Of a stretch of DNA of 44,392 bases, positions 10,029 to 19,903 are shown piece after piece. Location of the stretch: contig JANBTH010000053.1 of assembly GCA_027578815.1 (NCBI GenBank), positions 1 to 44,392 on the forward strand, in the 5' to 3' direction. The DNA comes from Coemansia sp. RSA 1804. Taxonomy: Eukaryota; Kickxellomycota; Kickxellomycetes; Kickxellales; Kickxellaceae. Below the pieces are notes generated by a model, which did no database searches, was not told the DNA's origin, and was given only the letters and a program-made list of their open reading frames with translations. Position 1 is the stretch's first letter, and the number at the start of each line of letters is the position of its first letter. The translations under genes and the position numbers were made by a program.

Positions 10029-11834
10029 ATGTATAACCAAAGCGAGCCTGACCTTTCGACGCTGCCTTCCTCCAAAAGCTCAGCGGTATTTGTAAAGACA
10101 ACGGAGCCAATTTCTGCACTTGAAAAGCATGCAAGTGATCTGATTGTTGCTGATAATGATAAAGACGAATATCCTGGCAAAAGCACAAATAGTGCAGACC
10201 TAGAGCCAGAGACCCACCAGAACGGCTCCAATGTGTTTGCACGGCTCAGACAGCTGGCGCTTCGGTACAGACGGTTTTGGGCCGGAGCAGTCTGGTGCAT
10301 GCTGAGCATATACTTTATTGCCGGCCTGGCCGCACGCCAAAAGACGCAGACATCTGATGTGCTTCCATTCATCGCTCTCTACATGTTTATTACGGGGCGC
10401 ATTGCGTTCTACTACATCCACATTTACAAGATGTTTCAGAAAAGTAGGCGTCTGGGAGACGTGTGCAACGGGCTTGTTTGCAAGGCCAATAGCAAGCTCA
10501 CCGCCCGCATGCAATACCTCCTGAGCAGCCTGTTTCTGCTGGCCCTGGCATTGATCGTGTCGCTAGGTCTTCCTGTGCGCAGGGGCGAGACCCGTCTTGC
10601 GCGGATGCAGTCGTTCTTGGGAATTCTTGTCATCACAGCGCTCCTGGTTGCCACGTCGCGCAACCGCCAGCACATCAACTGGCGGACGGTTATCGGCGGC
10701 TACCTGATGCAGTTCTGTGTGGGCTGCATTGTCATGAAGACCAGCTGGGGCAGCAGTCTGTTCACCTGGCTGGCAAACATCGCATCGGCGTTCCTGGCCT
10801 TTTCGCGCTACGGTGCGGCCTTGCTCCTCGGTGACAGTGCAGTAAACAGCGGCGCCATTGCAGTCACCATGTTTCCGGTGATCATATTCTTCGCCTCCTT
10901 TGTCCAGATGATGTACTACCTGGGCGGGATCCAGTGGCTGCTGAAACGCATCGGATGGTTCTTCCACTGGACTCTGGACACGTCTGGCGCAGAGGCCATT
11001 GTTGCGTCTGCATCGCCCTTTGTGGGCCAGAGCGAAAACACGCTGCTTGTCAAGGACTATCTGGAGCATATGACGGACTCCGAGCTCCATGCGTGCATGA
11101 CCGCTGGGTTTGCCACTATCAGCGGATCCGTGTTCCAGGCATACGTCGTACTTGGTGTGGATGCAAAGAACCTGATAACCGCGTGCATCATGTCCATCCC
11201 CTGCTCGCTTGCGCTAAGCAAGATCAGGTACCCAGAGACCGGAGCGCCCCGGACCCGTGGCCAGATTGCGGTGTCGGAGCGCAAGCGGGAGTCAAACATA
11301 CTCCATGCTCTCGGGAACGGAGCTGCCACCGGCGTCCACCTGTGCTTGCTGATTCTTGCGACAATAGTTGGAATGGTGTCGCTTATTTACGCAATCAACT
11401 TTATGCTCACGTGGTTCGGCCAGTTCATTGGGATCCAGGACCTTACGCTAGAGCTTGTGCTTGGGTACCTGCTGTGTCCGCTGACGTGGCTGCTTGGCGT
11501 CCCAGCAAGCGATGTTCTGCCGGTATCCAAGCTGCTGGGGCTGAAGCTTGTTGCAAACGAGTTTATTGCCTACTCGCGGCTCACCGGGGGAGGAGGAGCA
11601 ACATCCGGGCTAGGAGAGCCGGTCCAGAACCAGCTCACCGCCCGCGGACTGATGATTGCCCAGTTTTCGCTTGCTGGCTTTGCAAACACCGGCTCTGTTG
11701 CGCAGGTGATTGCCACAATTGGTGCTCTGGCGCCGTCGCGGAAAGAGGATGTGTCCAGACTAGCGCTGAGTGCATGTCTCACGGGTGCCATTGCAACCAT
11801 GCTGACGGCGGCCATTGTGTCGATGATTGTTTAG
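10029..11834 (+). CDS. Concentrative nucleoside transporter (CNT/SLC28 family), copy 1
   Basis: 601 residues. A hydrophilic N-tail (about 1-85) precedes some ten or more membrane segments starting around FWAGAVWCMLSIYFIAGLAA. CNT hallmarks are the GQSE motif (E336) followed by LLVKDYLEHMTDSELHACMT, the FATISGSVFQAYVVLGV block, the MSIPCSLALSKIRYPE segment, and the late VANEFIAY motif corresponding to NEFVAY. The family imports nucleosides with Na+ or H+ across the plasma membrane. The substrate and coupling ion cannot be told from the sequence. It is followed 601 bases downstream by a paralogue in the same orientation, so the pair arose by tandem duplication. Single exon; the start ATG at 10029 is the first in frame. 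Confidence 0.93.
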   Translation: MYNQSEPDLSTLPSSKSSAVFVKTTEPISALEKHASDLIVADNDKDEYPGKSTNSADLEPETHQNGSNVFARLRQLALRYRRFWAGAVWCMLSIYFIAGLAARQKTQTSDVLPFIALYMFITGRIAFYYIHIYKMFQKSRRLGDVCNGLVCKANSKLTARMQYLLSSLFLLALALIVSLGLPVRRGETRLARMQSFLGILVITALLVATSRNRQHINWRTVIGGYLMQFCVGCIVMKTSWGSSLFTWLANIASAFLAFSRYGAALLLGDSAVNSGAIAVTMFPVIIFFASFVQMMYYLGGIQWLLKRIGWFFHWTLDTSGAEAIVASASPFVGQSENTLLVKDYLEHMTDSELHACMTAGFATISGSVFQAYVVLGVDAKNLITACIMSIPCSLALSKIRYPETGAPRTRGQIAVSERKRESNILHALGNGAATGVHLCLLILATIVGMVSLIYAINFMLTWFGQFIGIQDLTLELVLGYLLCPLTWLLGVPASDVLPVSKLLGLKLVANEFIAYSRLTGGGGATSGLGEPVQNQLTARGLMIAQFSLAGFANTGSVAQVIATIGALAPSRKEDVSRLALSACLTGAIATMLTAAIVSMIV

Positions 11835-12435
11835 TTTTTTTTTTATTTCCTCTTGTGTTGTCAATTAACTAGTAGTCCACTGGATACTGAGATATGAACT
11901 ATTGCCGCGACTAGGAGATAAACTAGTCATATGGCCGATTCCTTTCCATAAACAATGCCAGTGGTGTATGTGATCTCCGGTGACCGGGCATTATCATCTC
12001 TCGTCTGTTGGGAGGTAGACAAGCGAAACAAAGGGACGCCGTGGGATTTTGCGGCGTACCGATTATTCATTCCATTCCATTTGTTTGTGAGTAATTGCAA
12101 CATGCAAGGCTGGGCTTTGCTTCATTCCTTTGTTCTCCAGAGACCTCCCCTCTACCTTCTTCAAACCAGCCGCCATCTAGCATTCGCCGGCCCAGATATA
12201 ACTGGGTGAGGAAAGGGGATGTGTTTTATTTTATTTTCTGCTCAGTCGGGAAATTTCTGTTGTGAATAGAGATAGATAGAGTATATAGCATATAACATTA
12301 TACCATCATCATTCATTCATTTCTTTTTGACGATACACTACAGCTCAAGCCTTCTTTTTTTTTTCTTTCCCCCCTCTCTTTTTTTATTCATTGACTGTCT
12401 TGGTGTTTTGGTAACCAGACCAGTGCCACTTCTCT
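11835..12435. other. Spacer between the two CNT genes
   Basis: Holds the 3' end of copy 1 (a T-run follows the stop) and the promoter of copy 2, with a TATA-like TATATAGCATATAA near 12280 and T/C-rich tracts at 12350-12385. An 84-codon frame at 11955-12209 has no protein-like composition. Confidence 0.5.
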
Positions 12436-14247
12436 ATGGATACACACACAGAGCATGTCGGAGCTAGTAATAATAATAATAACAATAATAATAATGAAAA
12501 GGCCAAGGTTGAGGTAGACAGCATCAAAAGCAACACCAGCAACAACGACAATGACATGCCAACCAAGCGGACATCCGTCGAGGCAAGACTAGAACAAGCA
12601 GCAATAGCTGGAGAAGACGGCTCCAAGGAACATGAAAGTCGTGGCAGAGGAGCCAGAGGATTTGATATTGACCTCCACATCCGCTTCTACTGGAGACGGT
12701 ACAAGCTGTTCTGGTGCCTGGGGATCTGGCTCCTGATCACCGGGTACTTTGTCGCCGCGGTTGCGCTGAGGAGGAAAACAAAGCTGTCAGACACCCTGCC
12801 ACTTATATTCATATACGTGTTTATCTCGCTCAAGATGCTAATCGCGTTCACAGGCACGTCGTTTGTTTCCCGCCTAGCATCGAATGGCGGCAGCAGGGTA
12901 TTGACAAGTGGGATCCGACGGGCGCCCCGACGACTTCGGTACGCAGTTGCGGCCATAGCGCTGCTGGCCATCGTTCTGTCGGTGTCCCTCGGCCTGGCAG
13001 ACAGCGCGCTGGGGACGCGGATGGAGCGGATGCACTCGCTTCTGGGAATCGTGATCATCCTGTGCGTGCTTACGGTTACGTCCAAGCACCCGCGCAGCAT
13101 CCAGTGGCGCACCGTGCTGGTCGGAATGCTCCTGCAGTTCTGTCTCGGCTGCATTGTGACCAAGACCCGGTGGGGGCTGGCGCTGTTCACATGGATGGCC
13201 AACAGGGCCGGCGATCTTCTCGGATTCTCGAGCTACGGCGCAAAGTTCCTGTTCGGCGACGACGTTGGGTCAATGGCGTTCTTTGCGATGGCGGTGTTTC
13301 CAGCAGTCATATTCTTCACAGCGCTCATCCAGACAGTGTACTATCTGGGCGGAATGCAGTGGCTGCTGCGGAACCTGGGGCGTTCGCTGCAGATACTGTT
13401 TGGCGTGTCAGGCGTCGAGGCGCTGACCGCCGCAGCTGCGCCGTTCATTGGGATGACGGAGAATATGATCCTGATAAAGGACCACATCGAGCATCTGACG
13501 GACTCTGAGATCCACGCCTGCATGACCGCCGGGTTTGCCACAGTCAGCGGGTCAACACTGCAGGCGTACCTGGTGCTCGGTGTTGATCCAGCCAACCTGA
13601 TCACGGCGTGCGTCATGTCGATTCCGTGCTCCATGGCGCTGACCAAGATCCGGTACCCGGAGACCGAGGAGCCGGTGACGCGCGGCCGAGCCGTGGAGCC
13701 GCTACGCCAGACAGACGAGATCAACGTACTGCACGCAATCGGCAACGGCGCCGCGGTGGGCATCAACCTGGTGCTGCTGCTTGCAGCCAACCTGATCGCA
13801 ATGATCTCGATGGTCAGCCTGGTGGACTTTTTCTTCACGTGGTTCGGGCAGTTCATAGCAATCGACGACCTGACGCTGGAGCTGATCCTCAGCTACGTGC
13901 TGTACCCGTACGCGTGGCTGCTGGGCGTGCCGACAAAGGATCTGCTCTCGGTGTCGAAGCTGCTGGGCATCAAGTTTGTTATCAACGAGCTTGTTGCGTA
14001 CCAGCGTCTTGGAGACAGCTCTGGCGGCCCGTCAATAAAGTCGATGCTGGCCCCGCGCAGCAGAGCGATCGTGGAGTATGCGCTCTGCGGATTCGGGAAC
14101 CTCGGCAGCATCGCAATCGTGATTGCCACGAGTGGAGCGCTGGCCCCAACCAGACGGGCAGACTTTTCGCGGCTGGCGCTCAGCGCGTGCGTAACCGGGT
14201 TCATCGCAACGACGATAACGGCGGCGATTGTGGCGATGGTGATGTAG
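12436..14247 (+). CDS. Concentrative nucleoside transporter (CNT/SLC28 family), copy 2
   Basis: 603 residues, clearly paralogous to the gene at 10029 along the whole membrane part. The long hydrophilic N-tail (about 1-90) differs and carries a run of nine Asn (AAT/AAC repeats, 12469-12495). Family motifs are GMTE (E342; Gln of GQSE replaced by Met-Thr), IKDHIEHLTDSEIHACMTAG, FATVSGSTLQAYLVLGV, MSIPCSMALTKIRYPETEEP and VINELVAY. The last differs from copy 1 (NEL for NEF) at a position near the nucleoside site in the family, so substrate preference may have diverged. The stop is 192 bases from the convergent ILV2 stop. Plasma-membrane nucleoside uptake is inferred from the family. Confidence 0.93.
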   Translation: MDTHTEHVGASNNNNNNNNNEKAKVEVDSIKSNTSNNDNDMPTKRTSVEARLEQAAIAGEDGSKEHESRGRGARGFDIDLHIRFYWRRYKLFWCLGIWLLITGYFVAAVALRRKTKLSDTLPLIFIYVFISLKMLIAFTGTSFVSRLASNGGSRVLTSGIRRAPRRLRYAVAAIALLAIVLSVSLGLADSALGTRMERMHSLLGIVIILCVLTVTSKHPRSIQWRTVLVGMLLQFCLGCIVTKTRWGLALFTWMANRAGDLLGFSSYGAKFLFGDDVGSMAFFAMAVFPAVIFFTALIQTVYYLGGMQWLLRNLGRSLQILFGVSGVEALTAAAAPFIGMTENMILIKDHIEHLTDSEIHACMTAGFATVSGSTLQAYLVLGVDPANLITACVMSIPCSMALTKIRYPETEEPVTRGRAVEPLRQTDEINVLHAIGNGAAVGINLVLLLAANLIAMISMVSLVDFFFTWFGQFIAIDDLTLELILSYVLYPYAWLLGVPTKDLLSVSKLLGIKFVINELVAYQRLGDSSGGPSIKSMLAPRSRAIVEYALCGFGNLGSIAIVIATSGALAPTRRADFSRLALSACVTGFIATTITAAIVAMVM

Positions 14248-14439
14248 GGGAAGGGGAGCTGCGGTGTACGTTCAATGCTAGCCAAATAAGAAACAAGATG
14301 GAGAACGGACGGACGGACAAGCAGCCTTGCTGTGTTGGAAATAGCTGATCATGTATTGACTGATGATGGGGAAAAGAGGTTAAAGAAAGAAAGCATTTTG
14401 GAGGAAGAACAGCAGCAGCAGACAAAAGAGACAGATCAA

Positions 14440-17268
14440 TCAAAAGTCGATCTTCTGGCCGTTTGCAAGAACCATCTCGTGGAGAGGCTTGCCGCCGGGC
14501 GCCATGGGATACACGTGCTCGGAGGCATCGACGACAGCCTCAAGCATGACGGGGCCGGGCTCGCGAAGGAACTCCTCGATGGCCTGCGGGAGATCGTTGA
14601 GGTTCGAGACCTTCATTCCGCGCACGCCCATTGCCTCGGCAAGCTTGACAAAGTCGGGGTTGCGCATGGGCGTGTGCGAGTGGCGCTTGTCGTAGAACAG
14701 ATCCTGCCACTGCTTGACCATGCCCTGGAAGTTGTTGTTGAGCACGAGCTGCTTGGCGGCGATTCCGAACTGCGCGGACGTGGCCATCTCCATGGCTGTC
14801 ATCGAGAACGAGCCGTCGCCGTCGATGTTGATGACGGTCTTCTCGGGCGCTCCAACCTTGGCACCAATGGCAGCGGGAACACCGAAGCCCATGGTTCCAA
14901 GCCCGCCAGACGTCACAAAGGTGTGCGGGTAGCGCCAGCGGTAGTACTGCGCGGCCCACATCTGGTGCTGGCCAACACCGGTGGTGAGAACGGTGTTGTG
15001 CTTCTCGCTCTCGAGCTGTCTGTTCAGCTCCACGATGACCGACTGCGGCTTGAGATCGCGCGATGGGTCGGCCTCGGACGAGTATGCGAACGGATACTTG
15101 GCCTTCCACGTCTGGATCCGGTCGAACCACAGATCGCGCGAGCGGTGCACAACGTGCGGAATAAGCGCGGCAAGGTTCTCGCCCACGTCGCCCTCGACGG
15201 CAATGTCGGCGTTGACGGTCTTGTTGATGTTCTTTGGCAGAATGTCAAAGTGAACAATGCCGCCGCGCCCCTCCAGCGCCGCCTTCTTGGCCTCGGGCGC
15301 AAAGTACCGCAGATTGCCCGTCACGCGGTCGTCAAAGCGCGCGCCCAGCGCAAGAACAAGATCGGCGCTCTGGATCGACAGGTTGGCGTACACGCTGCCG
15401 TGCATGCCCAGCATGTGCAGACTCTTTGGATCCAGCTCGTCGAAGGCGCCCAGCCCCAGCAAGGTGGTGGTGACTGGGATGTTGGCCTTGTCGGCAAACT
15501 CGCGCAGAAGCCTCCAGCCGCCCGGCGACGACAGGATGCCGTGCCCGGCGTAGATGACGGGCTTCTTGGCGCCGTTGCACAGCTCGGCAACGCGCCGCAG
15601 CGCCTCTTGGTGGTTGCGCGCCGCGTCGTTGGCGCCCGACCTGCCAATGCTCTCGGGCATCGGCCGCGACGGAAGGAACGGCCGCACCGTTGGGATTGCG
15701 CGGTTCAGAACGCCGCCAGTGACGTCCTTGGGCAGATCAACAAGCACGGGTCCCGGCCGCCCAGACGTTGCAATCTCAAACGCCTCGCTGATGCGGCGCG
15801 GCAGCTCGGCAATGTCCTTGACCATGACGTTCCACTTTGTGCACGAGCGCGAGATCCCAACAATGTCGGCCTCCTGGAACCCGTCGCTGCCAATGGCCGA
15901 CGTCGGCACCTGTCCGCTGAACACAATCAGCGGCACGCCGTCCGAGAGCGCATCCTGCAGCGGCGTAATGATGTTTGTTGCGCCTGGTCCCGACGTAACA
16001 AGAACCACGCCTGGCTTGCCGGCAACGCGTGCGTACGCCTCCGCCATATGCCCCGCGCCCTGCTCGTGCCGCGGAAGGATAAAGTCAAAGTAGCTCGAGT
16101 TGTAGATGGCATCAAACACCGGCAGGATTGCGCCGCCAGGATACCCAAACACCTTCTCGACGCCATGCCGCAGCATCATCTCGTGGAAGATCTCGCCTCC
16201 CGTCATGCCAACAAAGCTGTGGTCGTACTCCTTCTCTGTGCGCTGGGTCAGCGGCTGCGCTGAGGTCGCCCACGCCTTTGATGACGCCGCGCCTGCCGCT
16301 GCGCCTGCGCCGCCTACCGCTGCAGGCTGTGCGTTTTCCTTGACACTATAGTTAGAATAGGCGAATAAATAGGTAGATAACGAATGCTGATTTAGAGTAT
16401 GTCTGACAACTTTACTAGGCTGCTGACCAACATAGAAAAAAGAGGGGAGCAAATCTGCTTCCCAGGTCAAATCTCAGTCATCAATCCAGATAGACATGCT
16501 GCTCATGTGGACACAGATAGACTTTGCAGCAAGCAAGCAAGCGAGCGAGCGAGCGAGTGGAGTAGTCTTTTGCATACAATGGATGCGCATGTCCTAATTG
16601 TCACGAAGCACGCTTTCTTTTTTCCTTCTTTCTTTCACAGCCAGCGCGTGTTTTCCCAAAGCGTGGATGCATTGCAGCACTTTGGGAACATGCAATAGCT
16701 GTGAAAGAGAAAGGGATCAAGCAGCAAGTCCAGGGTCGGAAAGAACCGGCGCGATCCGACTACAACGATCTCTTCCGAGTCCTACAATATCCCGGAAACA
16801 AAGATCCCCCTTCTCCAAGGCATATGCACTGTCTGCACCTAGCGACAATGACAACGCACACAGTTTGCGTGGCTTAATCGCCGCAAATCGCATTGAAGAA
16901 GAGAAGGGAATAAAGAAAGAAAGAAACTGCAGCCACAGGCACACAAATCCTCCCTCACTCGCTCGTCTGCCTATTCATTCTCTTTGCAACAAAGAGAAGC
17001 GAGGACGATGGAATACGATAACAAAACCTGCTTCAATTCGTACACAGCCAAGATGAACAGCCAAGCAAGGCAGAAGAGTGGGTAGATAGGGTCATAGTGG
17101 TGGTACTTACGGTGCTGTGGCCTTGAACCGCCGCTGTTCGCGAGAAACGGCTCTGAGTGCGCCGGCAACAGCTGCTGCGGCCGTGTGCTGTTTGGGAAGG
17201 GCCGGCGTGACAGCTGACGCAGCCGTGGAGGCCAGCGCAACCATCGAGGAGGGTTTTGTGAACGCCAT
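14440..17268 (-). CDS. ILV2: Acetolactate synthase, catalytic subunit (mitochondrial), two exons
   Basis: CDS is complement(join(14440..16345,17111..17268)), 687 residues. Exon 1 (ATG 17268) encodes only an Ala/Ser/Arg-rich mitochondrial presequence, MAFTKPSSMVALAST...REQRRFKATA, and ends at a GTAAGT donor. Exon 2 follows TTCTAACTATAG. The phases join as CC+T (Pro53). The enzyme condenses pyruvate (or pyruvate plus 2-ketobutyrate), the first common step of valine/isoleucine synthesis, using ThDP and FAD. Visible sites are GYPGGAILP, catalytic Glu147 in PRHEQGAGHM, GQVPTSAIGSDGFQEAD, ARFDDRVTG, the ThDP/Mg motif GDGSFSM near 560, NNNFQGMVKQWQ near 590 and YDKRHSHT. The Pro and Trp at known herbicide-contact sites are wild-type. 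The 765-base intron is unusually long. It lies beside both regulatory-subunit genes. Confidence 0.96.
16528..16557. repeat. Tetranucleotide repeat (AGCA)n/(GAGC)n in the ILV2 intron
   Basis: GCAAGCAAGCAAGC passes into GAGCGAGCGAGCGAG. A simple repeat inside the long ILV2 intron, about 75 bases from the hairpin described at 16632-16707. Confidence 0.8.
16632..16707 (-). other. Two-tier inverted repeat (hairpin) within the ILV2 intron
   Basis: Outer arms CTTTCACAGC (16632-16641) and GCTGTGAAAG (16698-16707) are perfect reverse complements. Inner arms TTCCCAAAG (16653-16661) and CTTTGGGAA (16680-16688) are also perfect. In the ILV2 transcript the inner stem extends by U-G and G-C pairs. Together this gives a 10-bp basal stem, an internal loop of about 9-11 nucleotides per side, an apical stem of about 11 bp and a loop near 14 nucleotides. 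It may be an RNA structure, a small RNA precursor or an old foldback element; the sequence alone does not decide. Confidence 0.6.
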
Positions 17269-17313
17269 TTTCAAGACCGGTTAGATTGAGGGGAGAGCTC
17301 TGGTAACAGCGTC

Positions 17314-17346
17314 AAGAAAGAAAGAAAAAAAGAAAGAAAGAAAGAG
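17314..17346. repeat. GAAA-type purine tract upstream of ILV2
   Basis: Repeated AAAG/GAAA units 45-80 bases upstream of the ILV2 ATG. In the ILV2 sense this is a pyrimidine tract, like the CT-rich tract before HEM2, and is therefore probably part of the core promoter. Confidence 0.6.
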
Positions 17347-18554
17347 TAATAAGAATAAAACTCTGGGTAAATAAAAAAGAAAGCGTTTGATAAGGACAAG
17401 GACCACTACGGTTGACCAAGAGTGGAAGAGGAGAAAGGAGCTCCTTTTTTTCCTCAACAACTGGTAGTGAAAATATTTTGCAGCCGCCTTTTTTCAGTGG
17501 TGCAGAACAAACAAAATAAAAAAATTAGAACAGTATGCTCCCCTATTGTTTCTCTGTCTTTATGAGTAATAATGGCTGCTCCTGACTAACCAAGAATAGC
17601 AACTGGCAGAATGCACGGTTAGAAGCTGTCAGAAAAAAAGAAGACGGGTTTTTTGCTTTTGGATATGGCGGAACAGATCCCTCCGTTTGACTTGCTTCAG
17701 AACGATTGACAAGTACTGCTGCCTTTTTGTGACCGTTGTTTTTGTGGCAACCAGATACGCGAAAGCAGGCACCAAAAAAAAAAAGAAAAAAGAGATGAAA
17801 TAAAAATAGGAGAAGCTGAAAAAAGTTTTTATTTCGTGTCAGAGAAACCTCTCCTCCTCAGACACGGCCTTTATACATCGAAAAAGAGAGAATCCCAACA
17901 GCGTTTTCGCTGTGAGCATACAGCTACAACATTAAATCAGCCCTCTCATTATTGTGTTTTCGCCGATCTTGGGAAGGGGCGATAAGTGGACAAGATAAAA
18001 AAAGCCCAGAACTCTTTCTTTCTTTTTTCGCTGGCGGGCTTAGTGGAGGAGAGGAGATTCGGCATTTTTTACTTTTCATGGAATAGTTGAGCCAACCACA
18101 GCGAAAGAAAGGGATTGCTTTTTGGCTTGACACAGGCACTTGCAGAGAGAGTGTCTGTGCATGAGGATGATACGCTCTCTCTTGGCTTGTGACAAGCCGA
18201 GAACAAGGTGGACAGCAATTGGCTTGGATTGGATTGGGCTCGCAGTTTTGAGTGAACATAACATTATTGCTGGATACCACAACTGCCCATTCCCGCCGCC
18301 CTTCCCCAATGCTTTTTCCAGCGAGTCGTGCTCTTCAGTTACAGACTGACTGGGACGATAGATGGCGGATAAGGCTGGGCGGAATCTTTCTGCGGTACCC
18401 CCAGCAGAAGCAGCAACATCCACACGGGAGGCTCGATCCATCCTGCCTTGTCATGCCAAAAGGAAAGCACAAGCCAAGCACAGTTAAACGGGTAAAATGA
18501 AGGTCTAATGGTGGGCATGTGCTATGTGTGTTTTTCTTGGGATCAACACGCATG

Positions 18555-18561
18555 TGAGTCA
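18555..18561. promoter_or_regulatory. Gcn4/CPC1-type site TGAGTCA, ILV2 upstream region
   Basis: Perfect TGASTCA heptamer (here TGAGTCAT) in the ILV2 upstream spacer, about 1.3 kb from the ILV2 ATG. Gcn4-type bZIP factors bind this element in amino-acid genes of other fungi. Function here is inferred, and the distance is large. Confidence 0.3.
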
Positions 18562-18958
18562 TATTGTGATTTGTGAGTCGGTGCTTGCTTGCATTATTAG
18601 CGTATAAATTTTCCGAACATTAGACTGGCAAAAAAATTTTATTTTCCATTCTGCATGCATTATTTTTTCCATTCCGTCCACATCCGCATGTACGCGTATA
18701 CGTGTGTCATCACCACCAGCACAGCTTCTACAAGCACGGCCGGGTAGTTACATCCACAAAGGAACGAAACGAGATGGTTCAGCAGTGGGTTGAGGTGGGA
18801 GAAAAGAGAAAAGTTTGATTCCATCAAGACACAATGGCCGGCGAGGAGGGCGTGAAAAGAAGAAAAGAAAGACAACAAAAGCTGTGGAGATCGCAGAGCG
18901 CGAACCAGTCTAGACATCCCCGTGGCGGCAATATTAGCTCAGCTCAGATCAGATCAGC

Positions 18959-19903
18959 CTAGCTGGGAGGGAGGTTGGACAGATCGGGAGCGTCGTCGTG
19001 GTCAATGGTGGCATGCGACACGTTCCTCTCGCTCTCAAACATAGTGACGTTGCCGGAGCGCGGCATGGCCATGATGCCGGACCTGACGGCCTCGAGGATA
19101 CCAAAGGGCCTGACGAGCTTGAGGAAGGCGTCGATCCGATCGCTCTTTGCATTCAGCGACACAACCGCCGTGTTGTGCGCAACATCGAGGATCTGGCCCT
19201 TGAACAGATCGGCCAGCTGTTTGAGCGAGTGCAGCCGCTCCTGCGAATCAACGAACGCCGCATCCGACAGCGGCGCACCCTCCTCTCCATCGGCAGGAGC
19301 AGTGGCGCCATCGCTGGGCTGTCTCAGGATGCTGACCTTGACCAGCAGCGACTCGCGCTCAATGATGCGTGTGCGGCTGTAGTCGAGCACCGCCCAGATG
19401 GGGACCAGGTCCTCGAGCTGCTTCTTGGCCTGCTCCATGACGATAGCCGGGCCCTTGAGCACGAGCGTCATGCGACTGAGGCCCGGCACCTCCGTCTTGC
19501 TGGCAACAAGCGTGTCGATATTGAATCCACGCGCCGCCATGATGCCCGTGACCCGCGCAAGCACGCCGGGCTCGTCCTGCGCCAGACAGTCGAGGATGTG
19601 CCGCTCCGTCTGCAGCTTTGGCGCTATCGGCGTGTTGTACAGGATGTTGGATACCGCTTGCTCGGCGGCCGATGGGCCTGCGTCGACCCGCGGGAGTCGC
19701 CGCAGAACCCGCGGGTGCTGCTGCTTGAACTCCATTGCCGCCGTCGAGCTCTCGTTCACCTTGCCGCTTGGCTCCGCCGGCTTGGCGCTGCCGCTGGCGT
19801 TGGCAGTGGTTCCGATTGCGCGCACGCCGATCCCGATACTCCTACCTACTATTCTGCTGGAACCAAGCAGCCGCCCGCTTTGAACTAGAACCCGATCAAG
19901 CAT
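18959..19903 (-). CDS. ILV6: Acetolactate synthase regulatory subunit, paralogue A
   Basis: 314 residues, single exon, ATG at 19903. The N-terminus is a basic presequence (MLDRVLVQSGRLLGSSRIVG...) fitting mitochondrial import. The ACT domain (about 101-175) contains HILDCLAQDEPGVLARVTGI, GFNIDTLVASKTEVPGLSRM and QLEDLVPIWAVLDYS. The C-terminal ALS_ss domain contains KSDRIDAFLKLVRPFGILEA and RSGIMAMPRS, and the protein ends DLSNLPPS, matching the SQLPPG-type end of yeast Ilv6. Ilv6 activates Ilv2 and confers valine feedback inhibition. The linker after IERESLLVKVSIL lacks the LGPDYL-type segment kept in paralogue B. It lies between ILV2 and paralogue B on the same strand. Confidence 0.95.
   Translation of the reverse strand: MLDRVLVQSGRLLGSSRIVGRSIGIGVRAIGTTANASGSAKPAEPSGKVNESSTAAMEFKQQHPRVLRRLPRVDAGPSAAEQAVSNILYNTPIAPKLQTERHILDCLAQDEPGVLARVTGIMAARGFNIDTLVASKTEVPGLSRMTLVLKGPAIVMEQAKKQLEDLVPIWAVLDYSRTRIIERESLLVKVSILRQPSDGATAPADGEEGAPLSDAAFVDSQERLHSLKQLADLFKGQILDVAHNTAVVSLNAKSDRIDAFLKLVRPFGILEAVRSGIMAMPRSGNVTMFESERNVSHATIDHDDAPDLSNLPPS

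Larger units (their letters stand above)
17269..18958. other. ILV2-ILV6 intergenic region
   Basis: About 1.7 kb upstream of ILV2 and downstream of the first ILV6 gene; no convincing gene. A GA-rich run (GAAA repeats, 17314-17346) adjoins the ILV2 start, CCGGTTAG lies at 17277-17284, and a TGAGTCAT site at 18555-18562. Frames at 17924-18441 are open on the minus strand but are not protein-like. Confidence 0.5.

Noticed and set aside
10934..11872. 312-codon plus-strand frame overlapping CNT copy 1
   Set aside because: Out-of-frame shadow of the transporter, rich in Cys/Trp/His/Arg and without membrane segments.
14332..16263. 643-codon plus-strand open frame
   Set aside because: It is exactly antisense to ILV2 exon 2, has Arg/His/Gly-rich composition and no domain. 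It arises from the GC-rich codon use of the true gene.
17277..17284. CCGGTTAG (also near 21505) as a Leu3-type site
   Set aside because: Leu3 sites are CCGGNNCCGG. Only a half-site is present, and the shared octamer may be coincidence.
18998..19888. 296-codon plus-strand frame
   Set aside because: Antisense shadow of ILV6 paralogue A, with no protein-like composition.
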